Origin: Hydnum rufescens UP504 | Taxonomy: Eukaryota > Basidiomycota > Agaricomycetes > Cantharellales > Hydnaceae | Assembly (NCBI GenBank): GCA_014904985.1 | Contig: MU129002.1 | Span: 102,713-166,712, forward strand | Reading direction: 5' to 3' | DNA: 64,000 nt | Shown: piece after piece, positions 45,600 through 57,299 of the stretch | Layout of the letters: each line of letters begins with the position of its first letter | How positions within the stretch are numbered: the first letter of the stretch is position 1 | Translations under genes and position numbers: made by a program | The notes under the pieces: model-generated | The model's input: the letters and a program-made list of their open reading frames with translations, nothing else | Told to the model about the DNA's origin: nothing | Databases searched by the model: none

Positions 45600-46975
45600 T
45601 GGAAATTGCTGATGTTAAGTTTGCACCTACACATCTCCTCAACACTGATGGCCAAGCATGCACCTGCTATGGCAGTTGTGTGGCAATATTAAGTATTTTT
45701 CCCATTAAAAACTTGCCCAACAGTGCCAAAACAGCTGCTGCCCCTGCCACCTTGGATTTTTGTTTTACTAATGTACTATTCATTATTTAGGCCCCTTCTC
45801 TGTGAGAACCCACCTGGGGGCCATATGGGAAAGACCTAGGATGAAGTATGGATGTGCCCAGCCACCCAAGCCCCTGCCCAAGAGCCCAGCCCCAAATGGC
45901 AGCAACCTTAGGCTAGGCAAATCAAATATGCCACTATGCCTACCACCAAGTGCAGTGATATCTTGTACATTTATAATTGTGACATGTGTAATGGTGCCAA
46001 AAGAGCAATGGCAGTGGCAGCTTTTTGGTGATGCCTCTAATTTTCTTTTTTGCTGACATGTTATTCAGTCCCTGTGCAAAAACCCACCTGATGAGATAAT
46101 GGGCAAGAACTATGACAAAATATGGATGTATCCAGCCACTTCATCTGCAAGCCCAGCCCCTGTGCATCACCAACCTATCACAGCAAATCAAATGCCTGCC
46201 TGGAGCATGGAAATACCTAGTAGGTTCTTCATTCCACCATGCATGACAGTGCAGCTTCTGGTTTTAACTAACATATTGTTCACCATTCTTCCAGATCACC
46301 CCCTTGCTGTCTGAAAACCCATGCTGCAAAAAAAAAGGCTATGCCCAAGGCAAAGCACACATGTGTGCAGCCACCCAAGAGCCCAGCCCCCAAGCATCTG
46401 CAACAGTAAATCAAATATGGTACAACATGTCTGCCATGGTCAATCTGTGCTCATATTAGATGAGTTTCTCATTGCAGGTGTACTATGGTGCCAAAAGTGC
46501 AGCAGAGGGTGCTCTTTTGGCACCACCTCTGGTTTTTTTTGCTAATGCATCATTCATCATTCTAGATACCCCTCCCAATGCATGGCAGCTGAAGACCATG
46601 TACAAGGGCCTAGCCCCCAAATTCCTGCAACATATGTGATGGGCACAAGTCCACTAAGCTAACATGTACAACAGTGCAAAAAGGGTGGCAGGCACCACTC
46701 TTTCAGACCACCTTGAGCTGTTTTCTAAAGCTAACATATCACCCATTATTCTAGATCCACCCCCCCCCAATGGGAAATTGAACAGGCTATGTGGAAAATA
46801 CCAACACACCCACTGAAGACCACACCTGAGGAAACCCACATGGTGCAGGGCTACACCTGCTGTGGGCATAGTAATCTCAGACAGGTTTTTTTTCTTATGA
46901 CATGGGTTGGTGCAAAAAGGGTAGTTTTGCCCCCCTTTTTGCATCACTTTTGAATTTTTTACCCCCACTCTTTTC
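45600..46975. repeat. Satellite S1, about five diverged monomers of 190-280 bp
   Basis: Each monomer repeats in order: AACCCACC, a CCAGCCACCC.AAG..CCAGCCCC block, GCAAATCAAATATG, a GTGCCAAAAG...CTTTTGGCAC-type hairpin, a T-run, then CATATTATTCA.CATTCTAGAT. The best hairpin is at 46486-46526 with 15-bp arms and one mismatch. Monomer edges near 45788, 46067, 46293, 46563 and 46753. The ORFs within are shadows. 46976-47250 is unassigned. Confidence 0.65.
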
Positions 46976-47254
46976 TACCTGGCCTTGCCAGTTAGGGCAA
47001 GCACCAGTGTGATCACAAGTGTTGTATACACAAGCGGATGATTTGGAGCTAAACAGATGTGACATGAATCACCTCACTGCACATCCAGGGCCATCTGCAA
47101 TGTGCCCACCTGATCATGGCAAGCCTCAGCACACCATTGATCTTATGCCACTCGGCAATCTCTGATGACATCCCCTTAGCTTAATAATAATATCCACATC
47201 ATATAGAAAATACCCCAGACTTATTCAGGGCTGTCAAAAAATAGAGGGGCCAGG

Positions 47255-48560
47255 AAGGGTATACATGGCAAAGAGATTCCTGGCTGAATGGGTGCAGTCA
47301 CCTGTTGGGTTAGTATTGATAATATGCCCATATTGTTGTATAATGGTGGGAAAAGCTCCAGGACTGTTCATCACTGTCTTCAAAAACTATACAGGGGTGG
47401 GGCAGGGCATACATCCCAATGAGATTCCTGGCCAAATAGACATGATTGGCCATTGAGTTACTATTGATAATATCCAAGTATTTGTTATATATAACTATGG
47501 AAAAAAACTCCAGGACCATCCATGCCCATCCTCAAAAATTAGAGCTGTGTGAAGGGGTGTACATGCAGAGGGGATTTGTTGCTAAACAGACTTGATTGGC
47601 CATTAGGTCACTATTGATAACATGTATGTAGTACTTACTTAAACACATTGCAAACACCTCCAGGATCATTCAGGATTGTCCTCAACAAATAGAGCCACTG
47701 GGAGGGGTATACACTGCCAGGAGATTCCTGGCCCAATGGCCAAGATTGGCCATTAGGTTAATATTCATAATATTCTCACATTAATCATATATAACTGTTG
47801 AAAAAAACTCTGGGGCCATTCAGGACTGTCCTCAACAAATAGTGTGATGAGGTGGGGTATACATGGTGAAAGATTCCTGGCTGAATGGACACAATTGGCC
47901 ATTGGGTTTCTATTCATAATATTTACACCTTTCTTATATCTAATGGTGGCAAAAAACTCTGGGACCATCCATGACCATCCTCAAAAATTAGAGCCATGGC
48001 CAGGGGTGTGCACTTGGAGGAGATTCCTGGCCAGACAGACGCAGTTGGCCATTGGGTCACTATTGATAATATGTCTATAATAATTCTTTAAACATGCTAC
48101 AAAAGCCTCCAGGGTTGTTCAGGACTGTCCTCAAGAAATAGAGTCATCAGGAGGGGATTTGCTGACAGGAGATTCCTCACTGAATGGCCAAGATTGGCCA
48201 GTAGCTTAATATTAATAATCTGCTCACATTAATCATATATAACAATCAAAAAAATCTGGGGCCATTCAGGACCATCCTCAACAAATAGAGGCCCAGGGAA
48301 GGGTCTACATGGTGAGGAGATTCCTGGCCAAATGGATGCAATTGGCCACTGGGTTACTATGCATAATATCTACATCTTTCTTATATATAACAGGGGAAAA
48401 ACACTCCAGGGCTGTCCATGACCATCCTCAAAAAATAGAGCCATGGGAAGGGCTGTGCACTCAGACAACATTCCTGGCCACACACACACCCAATTCACCA
48501 TTAGGTTACTATTAATAATACCTCTATAATAATCATAAAGAGCACTTAAAAAGGTCCCTA
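47255..48560. repeat. Satellite S2, nine 149-bp monomers with trimeric higher-order repeat
   Basis: GAGATTCCTGGCC-type anchors occur at about 47274, 47421, 47571, 47721, 47871, 48021, 48170, 48319 and 48468, spaced 147-150 bp. Each monomer also has GATTGGCCATTAGGTTA, CTATTGATAATAT, an A-run and CTCCAGG.CCATTCAGGA. Monomers three apart share more than neighbours: 47721 with 48170 (TCACATTAATCATATATAAC), 47871 with 48319 (CCTTTCTTATAT), 48021 with 48468 (TCTATAATAAT). This gives a trimer of about 448 bp. Confidence 0.8.
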
Positions 48561-48714
48561 GCACTGTTCACAACCATTTTTACAAAATAAAGTGATGGTG
48601 AGCAGCAGGAAGAAATGTGAATTTGAGCAAAATCTGCTTAGATTGGAAAGTGCTTTACTATTCCAGATATCACAAATTGTGATTATGTAATATGATGGGT
48701 TACACACCTGGGCC

Positions 48715-49705
48715 TCGATCCCAACTCATGGAGCTGTCACATGACAAATAGGGGCTAATGTGGTGCTCTTAAGGAGCAAATCTGGAATTCCTCACTCAGT
48801 TTTGATTAGATCAACTCAGAAAGATAGTTCTTAGAAAGCTATGATTCACACCTTTCAGATAATACCCAACACGAGCCAAATGAATCAAAATTCTACTCAC
48901 CAGGTCATTTTTGCTATGTCTCTCATATTTCCAAGCAGTGTTTATTGATTTTCTCAGTCAGTTTTGATCCAATTCATTTGAAAGAGGCACACCTAGAACA
49001 CTGTCATCAATATGCATCCAACAATACCAATGACACAATGATCTGATAAGAACTTTGCCTTCTACAATTTAACTCCCCCATGTCATATTCCATTATTGCC
49101 TCCACTTTTTGATTATTAATGGCAATTATTCTCTGCCCCTCTTATATCCAATGAAGGGTACATCTAGGATGACCAGTTCCACCATTCCTCAAGGGATTCT
49201 GTTCAATAGGAGAGGAGGAATACTTTGGTTAAGCCATATTCCTCTATTCTCACTTGATATTTGAATATCTCCTTCAGTGTTAAAGCTTTTGACTTGATTT
49301 CTTTTTCATCATTTTTACCTTAAACTCACCTTTCCACTGGTTACCATAGCATTTTACAGGATGTATATTAAGTGTGGGAGAGGGAAATTTCCATTGTCTT
49401 CCCCCTCCCCAGTTTTGAGGCACTGAAGTATTGCTGTTGGTTTTTGGGAGATTTCCACCAAGACTACTGCACTTTGTCTAGAGCCTCAAGAGGAGAGCCT
49501 TAGGGTGTGGCATTGTGACCCAAATTCACTCTTTTGTTCTATTGCTTGGGCAGGTGTTGCTACAGCATTAGGTTCCTATGCAAAAAGACCTTCATTCCTT
49601 TGACCCTTAACATTTGGATTGATCCCATGGTCCCCTCTTTTCATTCCTGATTCCGTATTGTGGACTGTGGCTGGATTTGTCCCTTTGTTTCCCCCTTACA
49701 GATCA
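48715..49705 (+). mobile_element. Element A LTR-like repeat, copy 2
   Basis: Collinear with 1-1144: AAATAGGGGC.AATG.GG, CTCAGTCAGTTTTGAT, TCCACCATTCCTCAAGGGAT, ATTTCCATTGTCTTCCCCCT, GCACTGAAGTATTGCTG and TTGTGGACTGTGGC. Where copy 1 has CG this copy mostly has TG or CA, so it is the decayed version. It ends at about CCCCCTTACAG. No ORF. Confidence 0.65.
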
Positions 49706-50032
49706 ATCCAGACAAGGGAGGCCAAGAGAGCAAGAGTTTCCTCAGCTGTGAGGAATTGACCAGAACCAGAGTGCAGGAGGGCATGAAGGAGATTGCAAGC
49801 CTGCATATGATCATGCTTGAGAGTCCTGAAGAGAGATGGAGTGAGTAAAAGAAGAGTAAGAAAGCCATGTGGCTAAGCTGCATGGGAGATAGATGGAGAA
49901 GAGAAAAGAACCAGAAAGGGAGAGATGAAAAGCATGTGGTCAGGCTGCATGCATGGGAGAGTGGGGTGGGGGGGTATGATCAGGCATGAGAGAGAAAAGG
50001 ATGAGCTGGATGCATCCCCTGGGGGCATGCAG

Positions 50033-51780
50033 CTAGGACACATGGGGGTTTAGGTGGGGCATCAGACTCATGGAAAGAAAGTGTGTTGGGTTGGGTAGCA
50101 TAGTGTTGTGGAGGGGGGCAGAGAGGGAGAGCACATACTGCAAGGCCTTTGGTGGGATAGCAAGAACAGAGTTGGCAATGAAGGCTTGCATGAACCCATG
50201 CAGGACAAAGCAGGACTGAGAGAGAGACACACAGACTTCAAGATGGGTCATTGAGGCAAAGTCAGAGACCATGGCCTCATGGTACAGGTGATATTGCTGA
50301 TTCATGTGGTGGCCAGCAGTATCTGTTCATACAAGGACATCCTTAATCTCAAGATCATTCATGAGATGACAAGACTTTGCCCTGAGGTGATAGGTGAGGT
50401 TCTTCTTGGTGTGATAAGCCTGGGTGTAGGCAATCCAATGCTCAGTGACACTGTCCAGTCTAGGGATTGTTAGGAGATGTGGTTGTTGTTGTTGTTGTCA
50501 TAGGCACAGACTAAGTTTAGGATGACAAAAAGGGGCAGAAGGCATGGACCTCATGATGAAGACCACTAAGGTCAGTAAAGTGAGTGAAGGTATCATAAGC
50601 ATACTGGCTGTTGGCAAAGTGAAGCTCACAGAGAAGCTGATCCTCAGCCATGCCAGAGGCACAACCAAGGATGGTGCAATGGGCATCAGAGTGCCAGAGG
50701 ACAGCATGACCATTAATGTGAGCCTCAAGGCCTATATTGACCCAAAACTGAGTCTCTGGGTCCTCATTCACAGAGAGCAAGTCAAAATGATCAGAGGGGC
50801 TGCATCATTCAGCACAGTAGCATGGCACTCATCAAAAGGGGTAGGTCATCCTCATCATTCCTCACACCAGGATCAAGGGCCTTGGGAACAGAATGGGAGA
50901 GCTCCTTGACACCACTAACAGAGGTGAGAAAGAACATACAGGTCCAAGGTTGAATCTCAGCTCCATTGGCCAAGTATTGGATTTGACCAATGAAATTAGG
51001 TACATCAGTGGGGTGAACAAGAGCCTGATGACAGGAATGGACACTGTCACAGGTGATCTCAGTGGTATATGTGAGGCCAGTTGGTATAATTCAAGGGTTG
51101 GACAGTGCAACCAGCAGAATACACAATCTGGGTGAGCCAGGAACCCAATTCAGTCTGATCAAGGCCAAGACTGGGATGGGTGGGATCCTGGAGGGCAGGA
51201 AAGAAAGCACAGACATGGGAATGAACACCAAACTGGGCCAAGACAATGTTCAGGATCTTGTGGTGGGGATAGGCCACACTATGGTTAGGCTGAGGGGGAA
51301 TTGAAAGAGAAGGGATGAGTGAGGAGGAAACAAGAACAGGAGAAAAGGAAGAGAATGAACCTATTGAGGATTGGGGTAATGGTGAGACAGATGGACAGAG
51401 TGGGTAATCATAAGGTCAAAGGGGCACAGTGTGCACCTAGAGGGAGCCTCTCAGGTGGCAAAGAGAGGGGGAGTAGCCAAGGATGGAGTCAATGTCACAC
51501 AACATGAATGTATCATCAGTGGGAATGCAGTTTGGAAAGACATCAAGTTCAGCTGCTGGTCTTGAGGACTGTCTGTGAAAACCTTCCAGAGCAGTGGCAT
51601 ATACCAATCACTTGGATTGATGGCATAAGCAAGATGATATGTGTGAAGGAAGCAGTAAGCAGTGGTGGTAATGGAGGACTTGAAGAGGGAATGGGCATCA
51701 ATTGAACACTCCAGTCAGCCTGGTGCATGGAATGCTTCCACAGAATGTCCAACAATAGAGATACCTGTGTTCCATTCAAA
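50033..51780 (-). pseudogene. Unknown gene, decayed, minus strand
   Basis: Minus-strand protein-like blocks in order: HSMHQADWSVQLMPI (51549-51779), LNIVLAQFGVHSHVCAFFPA and LQDPTHPSLGLDQTELGSWL (51059-51277), EDPETQFWVNIGLEAHINGH and ANSQYAYDTFTHFTDLSG (50517-50780), and SMTHLEVCVSLSQSCFVLHG then YVLSLSAPLHNTMLPN (50033-50305). Stops and frameshifts separate them. I do not know the family and see no catalytic motif. Size and style resemble the unknown gene at 22000-26210 but I could not align them. The text at 49706-50032 and 51781-52100 holds no gene I can support. Confidence 0.4.
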
Positions 51781-52109
51781 CTGTCTACCTTGACCCTGCT
51801 GTCATATCTTTAGGGGTGTTGTCATGGTGCCTAGCATCACCTGAGGCTGTAGTATGGATATATCATTTCATGGTAACATACCATGGAAATTCATACAAAA
51901 CACAGTATCATAGGGGCTGGGTACCATATTCATATGGGCAGGGGTAACATATATCATCCCTGGTATGCCAAATATAGTAATAATGTTGGTGGTTGGGGAT
52001 AGTTGGTTGGGGTTGGGGGTTAGGGTTGGGATTGTCTGGAGTGTGGTGAGGAATGTCTACCCCAGTGTTCAGTGAGGTTAGGTCACTTACATAAAAATAA
52101 ATGCTCAAC

Positions 52110-52745
52110 ATAATACTGCCATATTTGGAAATATTACATAAACATTCCCTTATTAGGAGATATTATGTCAGCATCTTCTATATTTGGAAGTATTACATAT
52201 TGTATTACCTAAGCCTATTACATAAGCCACCAAATATGGAAGTATTATAAGCTACTACTATGTTGCATAAGCCCATATAGATAAATATGCACAGGGGGGG
52301 AGGGTGTTGCAAGCCTCAAGTCTTATATGTTTTTCAGAATGTCTGTGTGCAAAGGCTTGGTCCCAGTTGTGGGACTTTTGAGACTCAAAAGTCCCACAAC
52401 TGGGACCAAGCCTTTGCACACAGACATTCTGAAAAACCTATAACTCAAGGCTTTCAACACCTGTGCATATTGCCTATGTATATGGGCATATGTAACATTT
52501 CCTTATATAGTAGTAGCTTAGATAATAAGATTATGTAGTACTTCACAATAAGGAAATTGATTGTGTGATATTCTCAATAAAGCAAGTGATTAATATTTCC
52601 TAATAAAGAAATATAATTATGTAATACATCCAAATATGGAAATGAGTATGTAACATCTCCAAATATGGAAGTTCATTATGTAATAATCCTAATGAGGACA
52701 TGACTATGTAATATTTCTAAATAAGGAAATTCATTATGTAAGCAT
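52110..52745. mobile_element. Fold-back element with perfect 54-bp core arms
   Basis: Core arms 52329-52382 and 52384-52437 are perfectly complementary around one base (52383). Outside, the match continues with small gaps (CATATGCACAGG, AAGCTACTACTATA) to at least about 52250 and 52515. Further out, both flanks are made of Q-family motifs (CCAAATATGGAA, TATGTAATA) in opposite orientation. No coding capacity. Confidence 0.8.
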
Positions 52746-52836
52746 GTTGTGATGGTATGGAATATGATTTCCTATGGTACCATATGGGTTTTGATATATG
52801 TATACTACAGTATTGGCTGCTGACAGCCATGCAAAT

Positions 52837-53203
52837 TGTTAAGGGTTGTTCATGGCTCAGGGAGGTAATTATGTAATCAGGCCAAGAACAAACAGGAGCC
52901 TCTTAATATGATTGACAAGGAGGCTCATGAAGCGAGGATTATGTAATGCCATGGAAGATGAGAGTGTGGAGGAATGAAGTGGAGGAACTGAATAGGGAGA
53001 CTTGAGCTGAGAGGAGGATTGGTGAGAAGAGAGAATCACAGAGACATATTCTCAATCTTCTAAGGAGCTAGAGTACAAGCAGTAGCTACTTATGTACTAA
53101 GATCAAGGGAGGATTGGTAAGGAGATTATTAAGGAAGGTGGAGGTGGATATGTGGCAAGGCTGTGAGGTCATGTGATGTGCTTATGTATGAGGTTATGAG
53201 TAC
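52837..53203 (+). mobile_element. LTR family C, copy d, 3-prime truncated
   Basis: Starts TGTTAAGGGTTG and follows copy c to GAGGTTATGAGTAC, where the last 11 bp (ending CATAACA) are missing. Repeat E begins at the break, so a deletion or insertion removed the LTR end. Confidence 0.75.
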
Positions 53204-53400
53204 TTCAGGGATATTTATACCTTTAAGGACCCATTCTAGAACATCCTGTCATCCCCCTATCTAACTTCCTTACTATTCTAGAGGTTTCTATCAAGATCTA
53301 ACATTCCATCCCTTGTTCTTTCCAGGACCTTCTCTGCTGTTCTGATCATGTGATTCTTTTCACAGCCACATTTCCTAGACCCCTAAATGCATCAATCAGA
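53204..53400. repeat. Repeat E, uninterrupted copy
   Basis: Carries the intact CCCCTATCTAACTTCC site that is split by the solo LTR in the copy at 30632-31480. It shows the pre-insertion state at the paralogous locus. Confidence 0.75.
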
Positions 53401-53523
53401 TCCTCTCTTTTACTTTATCCTTCTACAAAGTGGTACAGACTTTATATCACAGTCCCTTGTGATCTATATGATCTGTCCTGGATCACCTGCCATTCCTTCT
53501 CCTGATGACCACACATCTAAGAT

Positions 53524-54750
53524 TTACCTCCACCAATGCTTTCTGTCAGCTGCCACATGGGGGACTTGATTGTGCCTGGGTCCCATAGCTACTATTGCTT
53601 CCCTGTGGTCTACACTCTCTATGGGCTCAGGCCTGAAGGGGGAATGGACCAGTGCAGGTTGCTCTGTAGCTATATGGTTCCTGGTATACTTAAGCCTTGT
53701 GAGTGTGAATGGCTGTACCTGTATGGTCACTTGGGAAAGAATGCTGGGTTGATGGGTGGTCCAGGCTCAATGCCAGAGGCAAGCCACTGAATGTACATGC
53801 CCATATGGATTGTGATGACTGAAGTCTCCAGAAATGTCATGGTTGTGTGGACTTCAAATATGTAGGCATGGTAATACTTGGGTGAAGGTGATGATGGGTC
53901 AGGACAGTAGTATCCCCATGTGTCAATATTACATGAGAGCAGAGGGTTGCTGGTACCATTGCATGACTGGGTGACATAGTGAGTAGTTACAAAAAGAAAG
54001 GGTGAGAATGTGGGGGACATTTCAGCAGTGAGAACAAAGGAGTGGGGGCTACATATTCATCTTATCAATGTCCTTGTTCCCCAAAACCTTTTCCCACAAC
54101 ATATTAGTCCACCTCTTCCATTTTAGGCCAAGATGATAGCAAGCCACCTGGATGTGAATCTGGAGATGGGCATGGAGTGGGAGAGGAATGATAGTCAACA
54201 TTGGTCTGTGCAAAGGGAATGAGACATCACAGGAAGGTACTGGACCACAAGAGCCAGTGAGCACAATGGATGAGAGTAGGCCATTAAAGCCAGCCCTCAT
54301 GTCAATTACAAGGTACATAAAGCACTCTGCCCACACATTAGACCCTTCTGGCCACAGAATCTTGGCATCAAGGAGAACTTCATGTCCTGGTGGCTGGTAG
54401 TGAGCACAGGTGTCAATGGTATCCTCATTTTTCATTGGAGGTCTGCAAATTAGCTCTGTGGCCAGTGAGAGTAGTGTGGAATTGTATGATGAAGTTGGGG
54501 AACCATAGTTGGTCTGGATTCAAACATTGAGTGCTACTGAGGAATGGATGCATAGAAGTGTGATGTGCTCATACCAATTCTCCACTGGTTGACACAGGAG
54601 TGGGGACCATAGTCCACCTCCCATCAACAACTTGGATGTTAGCAGAGTGCATGTGTTATGAAGCCATATGCAGGCTGGTGTCTGGCTACTTTCCAAGTGC
54701 CTTGATGATCCTTTAGTCTTATTCTGCTCCTGAAGTCTAAGAGTTTGCAA
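53524..54750 (-). pseudogene. Unknown gene, decayed, minus strand
   Basis: Blocks in order on the minus strand: CAHYQPPGHEVLLDAKILWP and FMYLVIDMRAGFNGLLSSIV (54049-54435), THYVTQSCNGTSNPLLSCNI and YYCPDPSSPSPKYYHAYIFE with IHMGMYIQWLASG (53727-54020), then TIQVQPFTLTRLKYTRNHIA (53524-53730). The last two are joined by a frameshift near 53730. A Cys/Trp-rich short piece at 54520-54750 may be its start. No family recognised. Confidence 0.4.
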
Positions 54751-55354
54751 TATAAGATCTCCCAGGTTGTGGCTCTCAGATACAAAACCCTGGGTATTTC
54801 AGCTGAATTTCCCACTATCCTATTTCAGTATATGAGGACCAGGTTCCCTGGATGATAGAAAGGTCTAGGTTTCATACTGCTATTTCCATAAATGAGCACA
54901 ACAAAGGCTGCCTGCAGCTAGGCTCAAAGAAACAATGGAGACACAATAGGAGTGGATGGTTATGTTACGAGGATTTGTCATCAGAAGACTCTATATTGTA
55001 TGACTCTCTTGGACTCAGATGTAAAGAGATGGCTAGAGTTTGGTGAGCCATGACAGGTGTCATAGGTGGGTTGCTGCCACCACCCTCAAATTCCAAAGGT
55101 TGCCCAACAGCCTGGGCATATTCCTCATCTGAAAGACAAAATTGAAGAGCTCAGATCAACTCATGGAATTGTTTAACATCCACCCTAGGGAAGCAATGAA
55201 TTGAATCCAGCATACATAGGACCCAGAGGAGACCAGTAGAGGAATGGAATAATCAATCAGTAGAGATTGAAAGTGGCTAAGCTGGATCTATCACAGGCTG
55301 TGTCCTGAAAAAGGAACACTGCCTGGTTCATGGTTCTATGGCTTCAGCAATATG
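54751..55354. other. No clear gene
   Basis: A small plus ORF (54852-55046) is unconvincing. The region may hold introns of the neighbouring minus-strand genes. Nothing else seen. Confidence 0.35.
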
Positions 55355-55957
55355 TCAGATATGGCCAGTGAAAGTCACAAGACTCTGCAACTGCTGCCAT
55401 ATGTTTTGGTGGGCCTGGGCTACCTGACCCTGAGCAGCTTTGGTGTCACTGTGGAGCCACTCACAGTCCTCCTTGATAGTCTGAGCATCAGCCATCATAA
55501 GGTGTTGAATGGAGTCTAAGTTCTCCCAGACACTATTTAAGGACTCAGTATCACAGTTATGGAGGATCTCACAGACATGGCAATGGGCATCAAGGTCATG
55601 AGGTGCATTATTGACTTGAGACTGGGTCCAGGCAAGATGCCTTTCCCTAGCACTCAAATCCTGGGCCCAATAATGGTGGAGATCTTGTGGTGGAGGCCAT
55701 GGGTGAGGTAAATTTGGAGGAGAGTGGTGCTGAGGTCTGGGAGGTGGAGGTGGAGTGGAGTGAATGACAGTGTGAGGTGAGAAATTGATGGTATGGTTTG
55801 CCAGCTGGATAGTTGCACTAGATATGACATGGAAAGGCTGTGGAGCTGCAGGCCATAAGGGTGGAGACAAGGTGGTTCTATCAAATTCTCCCAGAACCTC
55901 ACTCATGGTTTCTGTCTGCAGAAGGTAGCTGGGTGGACAAGAATACCTTGTTTCCAT
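55355..55957 (-). CDS. Hypothetical protein, Pro-rich then helical, 200 codons
   Basis: One uninterrupted minus frame with an ATG at its start. The first half ends in a proline/histidine-rich linker (STPPPPPRPQHHSPPN). The second half is polar and helical (SARERHLAWTQSQVNNAPHD, a CHVCEILHNC pair, IKEDCEWLHSDTKAAQGQVA) and could form a coiled coil, as in gag-like or accessory proteins of fungal elements. No known domain. It lies 150 bp from the hairpin at 56111. Intact frame but low CpG. Confidence 0.45.
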   Translation of the reverse strand: METRYSCPPSYLLQTETMSEVLGEFDRTTLSPPLWPAAPQPFHVISSATIQLANHTINFSPHTVIHSTPPPPPRPQHHSPPNLPHPWPPPQDLHHYWAQDLSARERHLAWTQSQVNNAPHDLDAHCHVCEILHNCDTESLNSVWENLDSIQHLMMADAQTIKEDCEWLHSDTKAAQGQVAQAHQNIWQQLQSLVTFTGHI

Positions 55958-56110
55958 AGGTGCCTTTATGTCTTCCTTGTCCTGGGTAGTTAGGATAGCA
56001 TCTGGAGGATGAGAAGTGACTGCAGCCTTGGAATGTGGCCTTGTACTAGGCCAGGTATGCCAAGCTATTGATTCCTCTTCAGCCTCTATTAATCACCTCA
56101 GGCAGATAGA

Positions 56111-56165
56111 TTTGGACCCTTTGGGTCAGCTTTTACTGCACAGGAGAGGACCCAAAGGGTCCCCC
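56111..56165. repeat. Hairpin terminus related to T1
   Basis: TTTGGACCCTTTGGGTCAGC through GGACCCAAAGGGTCC: GGACCCTTTGGGTC pairs with GACCCAAAGGGTCC across a loop. Loop text AGCTTTTACTGCACAGGAGA resembles the T1 end loop GGCTTTCACTATGCAGGAAG, while the stem letters differ. Only this one end is found. Confidence 0.6.
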
Positions 56166-56167
56166 AA

Positions 56168-57290
56168 CCTATCACAGACCCATGGGTTGGACAAATATTG
56201 ACCCATGAGGGGACAGCACTAAACCATGGTTTTGGCATGGTCAGGGCAGGGTATTGACAATAAAACTCATGGGCTGGGCCACTCCACCCATGGGTGGGAC
56301 CTGCTGACCCATGAGTTAGAGCATTAGACCCATGGGTTTGACCCCTAGAGCCATGAGTTTGACCTCCAGACCCATGAGTTTGACCCCAGACCCATGGGTT
56401 TGAGCCCTGGACTCATGAGTTAGACCCTCATACCCATGAGTTAGATCCTCAGACCTATGAGGTGGACCATCAAACTCATGAGTTTGGCCCCCAGACCCAT
56501 GGGTCTCACCCCTAGACCCATGGGTTTGACCCCCAAACCCATGGGTTTGACCTCTAGACCCATGGGTCTGACCTCTAGACCCATGGGTTTAGGGGTCAAA
56601 CCCATGGGTCTGGCCCCTAAACCCATGGGTCTGACCCCTAGACCCATGGGTCTGACCCCTAGACCCATGGGTTTGACCCCTAGACCCATGGGTTTTGACC
56701 TCTAAACCCATGGGTCTGACCTCTAAACCCATGGGTTGACCCCTAGACCCATGGGTTTGACTCACCCCTAGACCCATGGGTCTGACCTCTAAACCCATGG
56801 GTTGACCCCTAGACCCATGGGTTTGACTCACCCCTAGACCCATGGGTCTGACCTCTAGACCCATGGGTCTGACCCCTAGACCCATGGGCTGGCCCCTAAA
56901 CCCATGGGTCTGACCCCTAGACCATGGGTCTGACCCTAGACCATGGGTCTGACCCCTAGACCCATGGTCGACCCCTAGACCCATGGGTCTGGCCCCTAAA
57001 CCAGGCTGACCCTAACCCATGGGTCTGACCCCTAGACCATGGGGCTGACCCCTAGACCCATGGGTGACCTGACCCATGGGTCTGACCCCTAGACCATGGG
57101 TTTGACCCCTAGACCCATGGGTTTGACCCTAACCATGTACCCTAACCCATGGGTTTGACCCCTAAACCCATGGGTTTGACCCCTAAACCCATGGGTTTGA
57201 CCTCTAGACCCATGGGTTTGACCCCTAGACCCATGGGTCTGACCTCTAGACCCATGGGTCTGACCACCAGACCCATGAGTTGGGCCATGA
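56168..57290. repeat. 21-bp minisatellite built on palindrome ACCCATGGGT
   Basis: Dozens of units of CTGACCCCTAGACCCATGGGT with point variants. The left edge (56168-56440) holds dispersed degenerate units, the middle is regular, and the right part has short deletions. Because 21 is a multiple of 3, the array stays open in several frames on both strands, giving MGLTPRP-type and MGLGVRP-type heptapeptides; these are by-products, not genes. Confidence 0.9.
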
Positions 57291-57299
57291 ACAACCCTG

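Noticed and set aside
50517..54435. The unknown genes at 50-54 kb and 22-26 kb as paralogs
   Set aside because: Similar look, but I could not line up blocks in order, so no relation is claimed.
56441..56984. Long ORFs of MGLGVRP-type repeats on both strands
   Set aside because: Produced by a 21-bp minisatellite whose length is a multiple of three; no start context or flanking coding sequence.
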